This document shows, piece after piece, positions 1 to 8,645 of a DNA stretch of 64,000 nucleotides. Source of the stretch: Caldisericales bacterium (lineage in GTDB: Bacteria > Caldisericota > Caldisericia > JAAYUI01); NCBI GenBank assembly GCA_022707885.1, contig JAKIZT010000008.1, positions 26,501 through 90,500 of the forward strand, written 5' to 3'. Both the position numbers and the translations under genes were made by a program. Below the pieces are notes generated by a model. That model saw nothing but the letters and a program-made list of their open reading frames with translations, was not told where the DNA came from and did not search any database. Each line of letters starts with the position of its first letter. The stretch's first letter is position 1.

Positions 1-525
1 TTTCTTCCACCTTTTTTGAGGGCGTTTTGGGGAGAGGCAAGAACTGCTTCCTGGATTGCCAGACACTGGAAAGAAGAAGCAACAACAGCAAAAGAGATGC
101 TTGAGAGCCTTCACCTCGACGAAGGGCAATTGCTTACGCTGGCAAAATATGCCATTCTGGAATATGAAGATGCACTGCCCAATCCTGTCCCACCGAAGAT
201 GGCGAAATTGGGCAATATAGCTGGAATATCGAAACCACTTACAACAAGGGTGTATGCAAAGCTGAAAGAGTTGATTGAAACAAGAGAAGTTCTCCTCTCT
301 GAGCGCAGAGAGAAAATGGCAGATTTTCAAAAATCAGGGGAACTCCTTGATGTTGAAATGGCAATAAAGCTTGTGTCAGTTGGCATCCTGAAAAGGTTTG
401 AACAGCTGACTTCGCTTTTTTATGTGAATAACAGACCTTATGCAATCAGTTTCTATCTGGCATTCGGTCCGGAAATCCTCAACAGGATTGCACAGGGCGC
501 CATAACCAGGAGGGAGCCATGCTAA
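1..525 (+). CDS. Hypothetical protein, 5' end outside window
   Basis: The reading frame is open to the left edge, so the gene is partial; an internal TTG at 16 is the first possible start but need not be used. About 170 residues are visible. They are soluble and mixed charged/helical, with no signal peptide or membrane segment, and I recognise no family. The stop overlaps the start of the following lipoprotein gene by 7 nt, so the two are probably co-transcribed and translationally coupled. Confidence 0.6.
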   Translation, partial: FLPPFLRAFWGEARTASWIARHWKEEATTAKEMLESLHLDEGQLLTLAKYAILEYEDALPNPVPPKMAKLGNIAGISKPLTTRVYAKLKELIETREVLLSERREKMADFQKSGELLDVEMAIKLVSVGILKRFEQLTSLFYVNNRPYAISFYLAFGPEILNRIAQGAITRREPC

Positions 526-971
526 AAAAACGCTTGTTTTTCTTTTTGCTTGCCGCCACTTTTGTTGTTGCAGGATGTGGCCAGCCAGACCTTAAGCTTG
601 TAAAAGCCGAGTTTGCGGAGTCAGTGAAGGGGCTGAATGATTATGTGGCCGCGGAAAAGACAACCTTCAAATCCGGTGAAACCATCAATGTTTACGTCCA
701 GATTCAGGGTTTCCAATCTAATCCTGATGATGACAAGTTTACAAGCTGGCCCATGGAAACTATCAAAGTTAGGGACAACAAAGGCAAACTGATTTTCACC
801 CAAAAAGTATTTTCCGACATGAAAACATACGATGAAAAACAAACAGAATTTGCCCTTCCATTCCAGGTCACTCTCACCGGCGAAAAAGGCCCGTATCGAA
901 TCGAGGGCATTGTAGAAGACGGAATAACCGGAGAGAGGCTCACATTTGAGCTTGGCCTGATTCTTGAGTAG
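519..971 (+). CDS. Putative lipoprotein
   Basis: A 150-residue exported lipoprotein. Residues 1-20 form a typical lipoprotein signal: basic MLKKR, a hydrophobic stretch, then the lipobox VAGC with the Cys near residue 20. The mature part has alternating beta-type sequence (VYVQIQG, PFQVTLTG, GPYRIEG), like a single immunoglobulin-like beta-sandwich that presents itself at the cell surface. No enzyme motif is visible. It overlaps the upstream gene by 7 nt and lies 18 nt before a helix-hairpin-helix gene, so the three may form one operon. Function unknown. Confidence 0.8.
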   Translation: MLKKRLFFFLLAATFVVAGCGQPDLKLVKAEFAESVKGLNDYVAAEKTTFKSGETINVYVQIQGFQSNPDDDKFTSWPMETIKVRDNKGKLIFTQKVFSDMKTYDEKQTEFALPFQVTLTGEKGPYRIEGIVEDGITGERLTFELGLILE

Positions 972-989
972 CACGGAAAAAAGTCAATC

Positions 990-1274
990 ATGAAAAATGG
1001 TGTCGGCCTGACCTCAATCCCTGGTGTCGGTAAAAGCATTGCCGTGGATTTGATTGAGCTTGGAATAAACAGGGTGTCCGATTTGAAGAATCGTGATCCG
1101 CAGGAGCTCTATGATTTGCTTTGTGCTAGAAAAGGCCATCAGGACAGATGCCTGCTTTATGTTTTCAGATGCGCCGTATATTTTGCCAGTAATATCAACC
1201 ACGAGCCAGAGCTCTTGAAGTGGTGGAACTGGAAGGATGTAGCTGGGCTAAAAGACAAAGGGAGAGTCAGATGA
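990..1274 (+). CDS. Helix-hairpin-helix protein of the Cdd1/'pathogenicity locus' family
   Basis: A 94-residue protein. Residues 5-30 carry a helix-hairpin-helix signature (SIPGVGKSIAVDLIELGI), a fold that usually contacts the DNA backbone non-specifically. The rest has the conserved core of the Cdd1-like family: a Leu-Cys pair, DRCLLYVFRCAVYFAS, and the terminal block PELLKWWNWKD. The length matches the family (about 90-100 residues). The family has no established biochemical role; the name 'pathogenicity locus' is historical. Binding to DNA is inferred only from the fold. Confidence 0.8.
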   Translation: MKNGVGLTSIPGVGKSIAVDLIELGINRVSDLKNRDPQELYDLLCARKGHQDRCLLYVFRCAVYFASNINHEPELLKWWNWKDVAGLKDKGRVR

Positions 1275-1390
1275 AGGATCGGATAATAATATTGTTATCA
1301 ACAATTTTTCTGGAAAGCGATAGAAAACAATTACTATTTTTAAATAAATTTTTGTAACGAGGACATTTTTTGTGTGTCCAAGGGGTTGCT

Positions 1391-1882
1391 ATGGGTAAGA
1401 AAATTTTGGTGTGTTATGCGACTAGGTGCGGTTCAACTGGTGAAGTGGCTGAAAGAATTGCTAGTGTTATCAAATCTGGCGGCCACACTGTTGATGTGTT
1501 ACAAGTCAAAAGAAATATTGATATTGACGATTACGATGCCGTGATTGTCGGGAGTGCAATAAGGATTGGCAAATGTCTTGGTGAGGCAATAGATTTTGTA
1601 AAGCAGAGAAAATCCGACCTGCAAAAGAAAAAACTTTTTTATTTTGGGATTTGCTTGATGATTACCATGCCAGACAAGTTACAGGAAGTCCAGACCTACC
1701 TCGATTCTATGATTGCCGAGTGTAAACCAGTTGCCCATGAAATATTTGCAGGTAAGGTAGATTTTAGCAAACTTTCGTTCCCGATAAGATTACTCATGAA
1801 ACAAATGAAGACCCCGGAAGGCGATTTTGTGGAGTGGCAAAAAGTCGAATCTTGGGCCAAAATGATATCAAAAAGCATCTAA
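1391..1882 (+). CDS. Flavodoxin-domain protein (HemG-like)
   Basis: A 163-residue flavodoxin-fold protein. The N-terminal strand and phosphate loop (ILVCYATRCGSTGEVAERIA) match the FMN-binding site of flavodoxins, and YDAVIVGSAIRIGKC is the second FMN-contact region. The pattern, including the long insertion after the third strand, resembles menaquinone-dependent protoporphyrinogen oxidase HemG and related flavodoxins, but no other heme genes are nearby, so the electron partner is unknown. I chose ATG 1391 because AAGGGG precedes it at a good distance; an upstream in-frame start at 1370 is less likely. The next 530 nt are non-coding. Confidence 0.8.
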   Translation: MGKKILVCYATRCGSTGEVAERIASVIKSGGHTVDVLQVKRNIDIDDYDAVIVGSAIRIGKCLGEAIDFVKQRKSDLQKKKLFYFGICLMITMPDKLQEVQTYLDSMIAECKPVAHEIFAGKVDFSKLSFPIRLLMKQMKTPEGDFVEWQKVESWAKMISKSI

Positions 1883-2414
1883 TATCATTTATTGATATAT
1901 TATCTAATATAATAATAAGTTTTATACATTTAGAAGTATATTGAATTGTTAATAGGTATATTTGTTAATAAAGTGGCTATTTAATGTATATTAGTAGTCT
2001 TAAAAATATAAAAATAGAGCTATACCGTCTTTAATAGACTTATTATCTCATATTAGATCAAAAAGTTATATTAATATCTAAATATTAGGATATAAGATAT
2101 TAATTAGATAAAGCATAATTTATAGTTATAAAAATTGATTAAATTGCACCTTAAATTATTTATTGGTTATATTTTATATTCCCGCACTGCTGATTTGGAA
2201 ATCTTTTTATGATGTATGGTTTATAAAATATCTGGCACAATTATTTCAAATTAATCTCAATAATAAAATGTGCTGTATTTTGCGATGTGTGTTGCTTTAA
2301 CCTTAAAAGTTGACTCGCAATTGAAATGGTTTAAAATTCTCAAGCTGTTATAAATGCAAGGCAGAGCTAGGGCAGCCTCTAACAAAATCCGAATCAAAGC
2401 CCCCAGGAGGAGCA
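1883..2414. other. Very AT-rich intergenic region
   Basis: About 530 nt without a credible gene. Most of it consists of A/T runs of the types TTAATAT, CTAATAT and TATTAGAT, far richer in A+T than the flanking genes. The first 27 nt (1877-1903, beginning in the flavodoxin stop) closely resemble a stretch after gatD at 46273-46300. A Shine-Dalgarno site for the P-type ATPase (AGGAGG, 2405-2410) ends the region. I see no RNA gene, no clear terminator and no insertion-sequence ends. Confidence 0.6.
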
Positions 2415-5000
2415 GTGTCTTATATAGACATAACCAAATTAAGAGGACTTTCGCAGGAAGAGGCCGCAAAAAGACTGGCAACTGATGGGCCAAACGAATT
2501 GCCATCTTCCAAAAAACGCAGTATTTTTGTCATTATCTTTGAAGTTATCAAGGAACCAATGTTCCTTCTCCTCGTCTCTTGCGGGACCATATACCTTATA
2601 CTTGGTGATCGTCAAGAAGCTTTCATGCTTCTTTTCTTTGTGTTTGTTGTTATGGGGATAACAATCTTTCAGGAAAAGAAGACCGAGAGGGCTCTTGAGG
2701 CACTTCGTGATCTTTCCAGCCCCAGAGCGCTTGTAATAAGGGATGGCGTACAGCAAAGAATCGCCGGGAAAGATGTTGCAAGAGGCGATTTCCTGATCCT
2801 TCAGGAGGGTGACAGGGTACCAGCAGACTGCATTTTAATATCGTGCATAAATCTAACCGTCGACGAGTCGCTCTTGACTGGCGAATCAGTCCCGGTGAGA
2901 AAAACAAATTGCGACAATGAAGATGAGCCAATGGGCAAACCTGGCGGAGATGATCAGCCTTATATTTTCTCTGGTACACTTGTTGTTTCAGGCCAGGGAG
3001 TGGCAATCACAAAATCAACAGGTTCCAACACCGAAATAGGAAAAATTGGCAAAGCATTGCAGAAGCTTGACAAGAATAATGACACAAGGCTCCAGCATGA
3101 AATCTCAAGACTGGTCAGGAATGTTGCCTTCTTTGGCTTGGCCCTCTGCGTTGTTGTTTTTGCAATGTATGGGTTCACAAAAACCGACTGGCTTGGAGGA
3201 CTCCTAGCTGGATTGACACTTGCCATGGCAATGTTGCCGGAAGAATTTCCTGTGGTTTTGACCATATTTATGGCTCTGGGCGCATGGAGGATGTCAAAAA
3301 AAGATGTTCTCACAAGAAAAATGCCAGCGATAGAGACCCTTGGCTCCGCAACCGTTTTGTGCGTTGATAAAACGGGAACGCTGACGCAGAACAAGATGAC
3401 CGTTGTTGAGCTTATGGCTGGTGGGGAGATCATTGGTCTCGAGGGCAATGAAAAAGAATTGCCCGAGGATTTCCACAGTCTTGTGGAATTTGCTGTCCTG
3501 GCCTCTGAAAAAAATCCTTATGAGCCGATGGACAGGGCAATCCGTGAACTTGGTGCAAAACATCTTGGTGGAACAGAACACCTACATGATGACTGGGAAT
3601 TTATCCAGGAATATCCGCTTTCAAAGGAACTATTTGCCATTTCTCAAGTTTGGAAATCCACAAAAGGTGCGGGCTATGTCATTGCTGCGAAGGGTGCTCC
3701 CGAAGCCATTGCTGATTTATGCCATCTGGACAAGCAGGCAGTTGAAGATATAAGCTCTCAGGTTTTCAAAATGGCTTCAGAGGGCCTGCGTGTTCTTGGT
3801 GTTGCAAGGGCTAGCTTTATGGAATCAGGCTTGCCAAAAGCCCAGCATGGTTTTGATTTTGAATTCCTTGGCCTTGTTGGCTTCTTCGATCCTGTCAGGG
3901 ATAGTGTTCCCCAGTCAATCAAGGAATGCTATGAAGCAGGTATAAGGGTTGTAATGATCACTGGTGACTATCCAGTAACCGCATGCAAGATTGCAAGATC
4001 GATCGGTCTTGAAAACTCTGGTGAATATATCACCGGGCACGAACTTGATGAGATGTCCGATGAAGCATTGAACGAAAGAATTGGCAAAGTCAATGTTTTT
4101 GCCAGGGTTGTTCCAGAGCAGAAATTGAAGCTTGTCCAGGCGCTTAAAGCCAAAGGCGAGATCGTCGCAATGACTGGTGATGGCGTAAATGATGCTCCAG
4201 CCCTAAAGGCCGCGGATATTGGCGTTGCAATGGGTGGAAGGGGCACTGATGTCGCAAGAGAGGCGTCATCATTGGTGCTTTTAAAGGATGATTTTTCGTC
4301 GATCGTCGACTCTGTAAGAATGGGGCGAAGGATATATGAGAACATACAGAAGGCTCTTGCATATATAGTTGCAATACATGTTCCGATAGCTGGCATATCC
4401 TTACTGCCAGTGCTTTTGAAATGGCCGACACTTTTTACACCAATGCATATTGTGTTCATGGAGCTTGTAATTGATCCAGCCTGTTCGATTGTTTTTGAGG
4501 CCGAACAAGGGGAAAAGAATTCCATGAAGAGACCGCCAAGGAATCCAAATGCACCGCTCTTTGGGGCGGGTGTTTTCATGCTTAGTGCCCTCCAGGGTGT
4601 TGGTGTTCTCCTGGTTATCTTGCTGGTCAATTTTGTTGCCTTGAGAATGGGCAGGGGTGAGTTTGAGGCAAGAACCCTCACTTTCACAACGCTTGTTGTC
4701 TCCAACCTTGCACTTATTCTGGTCAATAGATCGTGGAACAAGGCTGCTTTTGAGATAGTAAAAACAAAAAACCAGGCTTTCTGGTGGGTGTTTTTTGGGG
4801 CCATCGTTTTCTTGGGTCTTGTCCTTTACGTCCCATTCCTTCAAAACCTCTTCAAGTTTACTACACTTCACGCTAGTGATATTTTGATCTGCCTGTGCGC
4901 CGGGCTCCTGAGTGTTGTTTGGTTTGAAGTGTTCAAAAAACTTCAGGCCAGGAAAAGAAGGCTTAATGCCAGAGATAGTAAAACTGGAGCAGTTCAATGA
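2415..5000 (+). CDS. Cation-transporting P-type ATPase, Ca2+ type (P2)
   Basis: An 861-residue integral membrane pump that couples ATP hydrolysis to cation export, most likely Ca2+. Order of motifs: N-terminal cation-ATPase domain (1-55), LTGES of the actuator domain (154-158), PEEFP in helix M4 (275-279; the ion-binding PExxP site), DKTGT with the phosphorylated Asp (318-322), TGDGVNDAP of the hinge (about 587), then the C-terminal membrane helices with MELVIDPACSIVFEAE. The last segment and the M4 site resemble SERCA/PMCA-type rather than heavy-metal or Mg2+ pumps. The start is GTG at 2415, fixed by AGGAGG four bases upstream. It overlaps the following acetyltransferase by 35 nt. Confidence 0.92.
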   Translation: MSYIDITKLRGLSQEEAAKRLATDGPNELPSSKKRSIFVIIFEVIKEPMFLLLVSCGTIYLILGDRQEAFMLLFFVFVVMGITIFQEKKTERALEALRDLSSPRALVIRDGVQQRIAGKDVARGDFLILQEGDRVPADCILISCINLTVDESLLTGESVPVRKTNCDNEDEPMGKPGGDDQPYIFSGTLVVSGQGVAITKSTGSNTEIGKIGKALQKLDKNNDTRLQHEISRLVRNVAFFGLALCVVVFAMYGFTKTDWLGGLLAGLTLAMAMLPEEFPVVLTIFMALGAWRMSKKDVLTRKMPAIETLGSATVLCVDKTGTLTQNKMTVVELMAGGEIIGLEGNEKELPEDFHSLVEFAVLASEKNPYEPMDRAIRELGAKHLGGTEHLHDDWEFIQEYPLSKELFAISQVWKSTKGAGYVIAAKGAPEAIADLCHLDKQAVEDISSQVFKMASEGLRVLGVARASFMESGLPKAQHGFDFEFLGLVGFFDPVRDSVPQSIKECYEAGIRVVMITGDYPVTACKIARSIGLENSGEYITGHELDEMSDEALNERIGKVNVFARVVPEQKLKLVQALKAKGEIVAMTGDGVNDAPALKAADIGVAMGGRGTDVAREASSLVLLKDDFSSIVDSVRMGRRIYENIQKALAYIVAIHVPIAGISLLPVLLKWPTLFTPMHIVFMELVIDPACSIVFEAEQGEKNSMKRPPRNPNAPLFGAGVFMLSALQGVGVLLVILLVNFVALRMGRGEFEARTLTFTTLVVSNLALILVNRSWNKAAFEIVKTKNQAFWWVFFGAIVFLGLVLYVPFLQNLFKFTTLHASDILICLCAGLLSVVWFEVFKKLQARKRRLNARDSKTGAVQ

Positions 5001-5565
5001 GGATGATCTAAACAGTGTCCTGGTAGGTTATACTTCCACTAGAAAGTACACGATTGAAAAAACGGAGACAAAAAACCAGATAACATTCAGGCTTGATCTG
5101 GTTCCACTTGAAAGAGTTTATGTAAAAAAATGGTTTTTGACCAATGAGGTTGATCACTACAGGAGGATAGTGCCAACAGGATATTCCATTGGCGCGTATG
5201 TCGATGGCAAGATTATCGGAATGGCTATTGCTGAGAACCTTGACTGGAACAGGAGCTTGTTTATTTGGGAGTTTCATGTCAGGGAAGGTTACAGAAGGCA
5301 AAAAGTTGGCACTCGCATGATGATGGAGCTCGAAAAAGAAGCCAGGCAAGCGAACCTGAGAATTATGGTTTGCGAGGCACAAAATACGAACGCAGATGCG
5401 ATTGATTTCTACAAACATTGTGGATTTTCAGTTGAGGGCATAGATCTTCACTACTACGATGATCTTGATTCACGCAACGAATTTGCCATCTACATGAAAA
5501 AAATGTTGATGAGTAAAAATCAGAATCATCTCATTACGGATTGCAAATCTAGATTGTTATATTAG
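4966..5565 (+). CDS. GNAT family N-acetyltransferase
   Basis: A 199-residue acetyl-CoA-dependent acyltransferase. The GNAT core spans about residues 60-180: a strand-turn-strand (GAYVDGKIIGMAIAE), the acetyl-CoA loop with R/Q-x-x-G pattern (VREGYRRQKVGTRMM), and NADAIDFYKHCGF near the C-terminus. Overall it is closest to the streptothricin-acetyltransferase-like branch, but the substrate cannot be read from the sequence. ATG 4966 is chosen because AAGAAGG precedes it by five bases. The start lies inside the P-type ATPase end (35-nt overlap), so it is probably translated from the same mRNA. Confidence 0.85.
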   Translation: MPEIVKLEQFNEDDLNSVLVGYTSTRKYTIEKTETKNQITFRLDLVPLERVYVKKWFLTNEVDHYRRIVPTGYSIGAYVDGKIIGMAIAENLDWNRSLFIWEFHVREGYRRQKVGTRMMMELEKEARQANLRIMVCEAQNTNADAIDFYKHCGFSVEGIDLHYYDDLDSRNEFAIYMKKMLMSKNQNHLITDCKSRLLY

Positions 5566-5669
5566 ATTATCCAACCATTTACAAAAATTAATTTTGCAAT
5601 AACATATATACTTGTTAATTTGTAATACAAGTTTATTTGCTGGTATTTGAAAAATAAGGAGGATTAAAA

Positions 5670-6896
5670 ATGCTTCCGAATTTTGATACTGGAAATACTG
5701 GTTTTATGCTGGTAGCCACAAGCCTTGTTATGCTTATGACACCTGGGCTTGCTTTTTTCTATGGTGGCCTTGTTGGTAGAAAAAATGTTCTTGCCATCAT
5801 GACACAAAGTTTTGTATCAATGGGCTGGACCACGGTATTATGGTTCCTTTTTGGTTACTCACTCTGTTTCTCTGGTGATGTTGGTGGGGTTATTGGCAAT
5901 CTTGATATGGCATGCCTTAGAGGTGTAAATTTCACCTCTGCTTTTCAAGGTCAAAGTAGTTTGCCATTATTGGTTTTTTTTGCATATCAGATGATGTTTG
6001 CCATTATTACACCTGCACTCATAACTGGAGCTTTTGCAAATAGGGTGCGCTTTAAAGCTTATTTAGTATTCCTGACCGTATGGCTGATTTTTGTTTATTT
6101 TCCAATTGCTCATATGACTTGGGGTGGTGGTCTTTTCCAGCAATGGGGTGTTCTTGATTTTGCAGGTGGCACAGTTGTACATTGTACTGCAGGATTTGCA
6201 GCTCTAGCTTCGGTGTTTTTTGTTGGCAAAAGAAAAATTGTAGATAAGGGTCCACACAATATTCCTCTTGTAGCACTTGGTACTGGCCTCCTTTGGTTTG
6301 GTTGGTATGGTTTTAATGCAGGATCAGAACTAAGAGTCGATTCAATAACTGCATTGGCTTTTGTGAATACTGATGTGGCGGCATCAGTGGCCGCTGTAGT
6401 GTGGCTTATAATTGCGTGGATATTTGAGAAGAAACCAAAATTTGTAGGTCTTCTTACAGGGGCAGTTGCTGGACTTGTAGCAATAACACCAGCAGCTGGA
6501 TATGTTACAACCGGATGGGCCGTAGTAATTGGTATGTTGGCATCAATTGTTTGTTATATCGCTGTTACCCTTAAAAATAAGCTTGGTTTGGATGATGCAC
6601 TTGATGTCTGGGGTGTGCATGGGGTCGGAGGTTTTGTTGGTGTAATATGCACTGGTCTTTTTGCATCAACCCTTGCCAATCCTGCAGTAACAGCCGCACA
6701 ACAAGGGCTTGTTTATGGAGGGGGATTGTTCTTTGTAAAGCAGTTGACAGTTGGAATTGGTGTCATAGTCTATGCGTTCTTGTTCACATATGTTGCCCTT
6801 TGGATTATTGATAAAATAACACCGGTCAAGCTTTCTTCTGATGAACAAGAAGTAGGTCTAGACATCACTTTACATGGTGAAGAAGCTTATCTTTAA
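5670..6896 (+). CDS. amt: Ammonium transporter (Amt family)
   Basis: A 408-residue membrane channel for ammonia/ammonium uptake. About eleven membrane segments are visible and no cleaved signal peptide. Family motifs are intact: PGLAFFYGGLVG (25-36), DFAGGTVVH (Asp163 and pore His171) and VWGVHGVGG (second pore His317); these two His correspond to the twin-His pair of E. coli AmtB. A strong ribosome-binding site (AAGGAGG) precedes ATG 5670. No P-II (glnK) gene lies beside it, unlike the usual glnK-amtB arrangement, so regulation by P-II would have to act from another locus. Confidence 0.95.
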   Translation: MLPNFDTGNTGFMLVATSLVMLMTPGLAFFYGGLVGRKNVLAIMTQSFVSMGWTTVLWFLFGYSLCFSGDVGGVIGNLDMACLRGVNFTSAFQGQSSLPLLVFFAYQMMFAIITPALITGAFANRVRFKAYLVFLTVWLIFVYFPIAHMTWGGGLFQQWGVLDFAGGTVVHCTAGFAALASVFFVGKRKIVDKGPHNIPLVALGTGLLWFGWYGFNAGSELRVDSITALAFVNTDVAASVAAVVWLIIAWIFEKKPKFVGLLTGAVAGLVAITPAAGYVTTGWAVVIGMLASIVCYIAVTLKNKLGLDDALDVWGVHGVGGFVGVICTGLFASTLANPAVTAAQQGLVYGGGLFFVKQLTVGIGVIVYAFLFTYVALWIIDKITPVKLSSDEQEVGLDITLHGEEAYL

Positions 6897-6941
6897 TGCA
6901 AGTGGTTGATAAAAAATAAGTTATTATTTTAATGGTGAAAC

Positions 6942-7292
6942 ATGGAAGAAAACTTTCTTGGTGAATTCGAGCTTTCTTTAAAAGTAAAAGATCTTGTAAA
7001 ATCGATGGATTTTTACCACAAATTGGGTTTTGAAAGAGTAGACGGCGAACCTGCCAAAGGGTGGGCTGTTCTCCGCTGTGGTGATTTAAGACTCGGGCTT
7101 TATCAAGGCCATCTTGAGGCAAATCTCATGTCTTTTCTTGGTGGCAATGTAAAATCCATAACACAGGATCTTAAGTCAAAAAAAATTGAGATGTTTTCTG
7201 ATGCCACACAAGAAAAAGATGGCAGTGTGGGTGCAAAACTTGTTGACCCAGATGGAAACATCATCTATTTCAACAGCTTCACAGACGAATAA
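6942..7292 (+). CDS. VOC (glyoxalase/dioxygenase-fold) protein
   Basis: A 116-residue vicinal-oxygen-chelate fold protein. Two beta-alpha-beta-beta-beta units can be followed: FELSLKVKDLVKSMDFYHKLGF at the start, and KLVDPDGNIIYFNS at the end, which is the usual terminal strand of the fold. The first metal-ligand position (normally His/Gln in the first strand) is Glu or Ser here, so metal binding is uncertain. It sits 12 nt before a second VOC gene, and the pair probably derives from an old duplication. The substrate is unknown. Confidence 0.75.
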   Translation: MEENFLGEFELSLKVKDLVKSMDFYHKLGFERVDGEPAKGWAVLRCGDLRLGLYQGHLEANLMSFLGGNVKSITQDLKSKKIEMFSDATQEKDGSVGAKLVDPDGNIIYFNSFTDE

Positions 7293-7304
7293 GTGAGGTT
7301 CACT

Positions 7305-7802
7305 ATGCCTGATTTTGTTGAGAAATGCAGGGCCTATGGTGTTACTAGAATAGAGGTATCGAAGGTCGCAGAATCGGCAGCTGACTGGGAAAAACTTTGG
7401 CGTGAACCAGAGTTTGGTTTTCCATTCAAATGGGGATCATGCTGGAAGCAGTGTTGTGAATATTTTGTCTCTGATTTTGAAGCCGAAGTCGGTTTTTTTA
7501 CTGATATCCTCGGTTGTGTATGTAATGCTTTGGATCAGGATTATGCAATGTTTACCAGTCCTGCAAGAGATTTTTTCATTGCCTTCTACAGAGCGGAACC
7601 TGATAGGGCAACTCCACCTGGAACCATGAAGATTGCTTTTATGGTGGAAGAGGTTGATCAGACTGTTAAGAAGCTCAAAGACAGGGGTGTCGAGTTTATA
7701 GATGATCCCCAAAGTGTTGCCGAGGGTTCACCACTTGCCAAGGCGTCTTTTGCAACACCGAATATGATAGAGTGTGCCCTTTGGGGGTTTCCTGGAGGAT
7801 AA
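7305..7802 (+). CDS. VOC-fold protein, second gene of the pair
   Basis: A 165-residue protein. The C-terminal half (about 45-165) has the VOC pattern: CEYFVSDFEAEVGFFTDILG, then FMVEEVDQTVKKLKDRGVEF and a terminal strand PNMIECALWGFPGG. The first 40 residues are an extension without a recognised motif. ATG 7305 is preferred over an in-frame GTG at 7293 because GTGAGG sits just upstream of it. Probably co-transcribed with the VOC gene before it and with the 4Fe-4S gene that starts 2 nt after its stop. Confidence 0.75.
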   Translation: MPDFVEKCRAYGVTRIEVSKVAESAADWEKLWREPEFGFPFKWGSCWKQCCEYFVSDFEAEVGFFTDILGCVCNALDQDYAMFTSPARDFFIAFYRAEPDRATPPGTMKIAFMVEEVDQTVKKLKDRGVEFIDDPQSVAEGSPLAKASFATPNMIECALWGFPGG

Positions 7803-7804
7803 AG

Positions 7805-8370
7805 ATGTCTGCTGAAAACAATGACATGCCGATGCACACTATGTAACCACTCGTGATGAAGCCAGGAAAATTGCCAAGGGTAAGAAACATTACTGGGTTT
7901 CCGATTGCGGATGCAGGAAAGGCAATGAGAGCGGGTGCAAGAGATCACCGGTTGACGTATGTCTTTGCTGGGCGGGCCCATACGGATCGACTGAAGAGAA
8001 TGCCAGAGAACTAAACGAAGAAGAGCTTGAAAAACTCTTTAAGTTAGCTGAAGAGAAACACCTTGTCACAAGACCATTCAGGAAATGGGACCCGGAGACA
8101 AAATCTGTCATTGATGAAACTGATGGAGTTTGTTTCTGTTGCGACTGCTGTTGCGCGTATTTTACTGAACCGGGTGAGGTTTGTGACAAGGGACCATCAA
8201 TAGAAAAGACAGACAGGGACTCATGCACGGATTGTGGCGCATGTGTTGATGTTTGCTATTTTAAAGCCAGAAAAATGGAAAACGGCAAGCTCGAGATAAT
8301 AAATGACAATTGCTATGGGTGTGGTTTGTGTGTTGATGTTTGTTCCTGCATAACCATGACCAAGAGGTAA
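7805..8370 (+). pseudogene. 4Fe-4S dicluster ferredoxin-like protein, interrupted by one frameshift
   Basis: An ATG at 7805 starts 13 codons that end at TAA 7844-7846. A second frame, lacking any start codon, runs from about 7838 to TAA 8368-8370 and encodes a complete Cys-rich protein. Restoring one base near 7838 (reading His-Thr-Tyr-Val) joins the two into a product of about 188 residues. The second part has an N-terminal Cys cluster (VSDCGCRKG, VDVCLCW), a dense CFCCDCCC cluster in the middle, and two C-terminal [4Fe-4S] motifs, both CxxCxxCxxxC (CTDCGACVDVC and CYGCGLCVDVC). I recall this architecture in soluble ferredoxin-like proteins of anaerobes. Codon structure is intact past the break, so recent mutation or a sequencing error are both possible. 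Confidence 0.75.
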
Positions 8371-8469
8371 TCTATCCTAGCAATCATATTCAAGAAATTC
8401 CCTAAAATGCATGATTTTTGCAAAGAGGCTTTTGGTTAAATTGTCTCGAAAGCATTGGTTGACAAAGTT

Positions 8470-8598
8470 ATGCTGGGTGTTAAATTGGTATTGCTCCAGG
8501 AAGGAGCAGAAGGAGAATTCAAAATTATGGACGGTAGCAGCAGTAATAACCCAAACCCGTTGCCTAGTGGCAAACAACCGCCCGTAAGCTCCAAGTAG
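8470..8598 (+). CDS. Possible small protein or leader peptide (42 or 23 codons)
   Basis: An in-frame ATG at 8470 gives 42 residues, or an ATG at 8527 gives 23 residues rich in Ser, Asn and Pro; both end at TAG 8596. GAAGGAG lies 12-18 nt upstream of the second ATG. A promoter-like pair TTGACA (8459-8464) and TAAATT (8481-8486), 16 nt apart, overlaps the longer version and would favour the short one. The small hairpin GCTCC-AGGAA-GGAGC (8492-8506) lies between. It may be a leader peptide for the gene at 8646. Weakly supported. Confidence 0.3.
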   Translation: MLGVKLVLLQEGAEGEFKIMDGSSSNNPNPLPSGKQPPVSSK

Positions 8599-8645
8599 GT
8601 GTTTTTTGCGCGCCCCTTGGTGCCTATGGGCAAAGGAGGCGCAGC

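Noticed and set aside
3968..4804. A long open frame (278 codons) antisense to the Ca2+-type P-ATPase
   Set aside because: The plus-strand frame carries all P-type ATPase motifs; the antisense product is rich in Ser/Thr and shows no domain. It is a mirror of codon bias.
7835..7846. Programmed frameshift in the 4Fe-4S gene
   Set aside because: No slippery heptamer, no downstream pseudoknot or internal Shine-Dalgarno site; simple mutation or error explains it.
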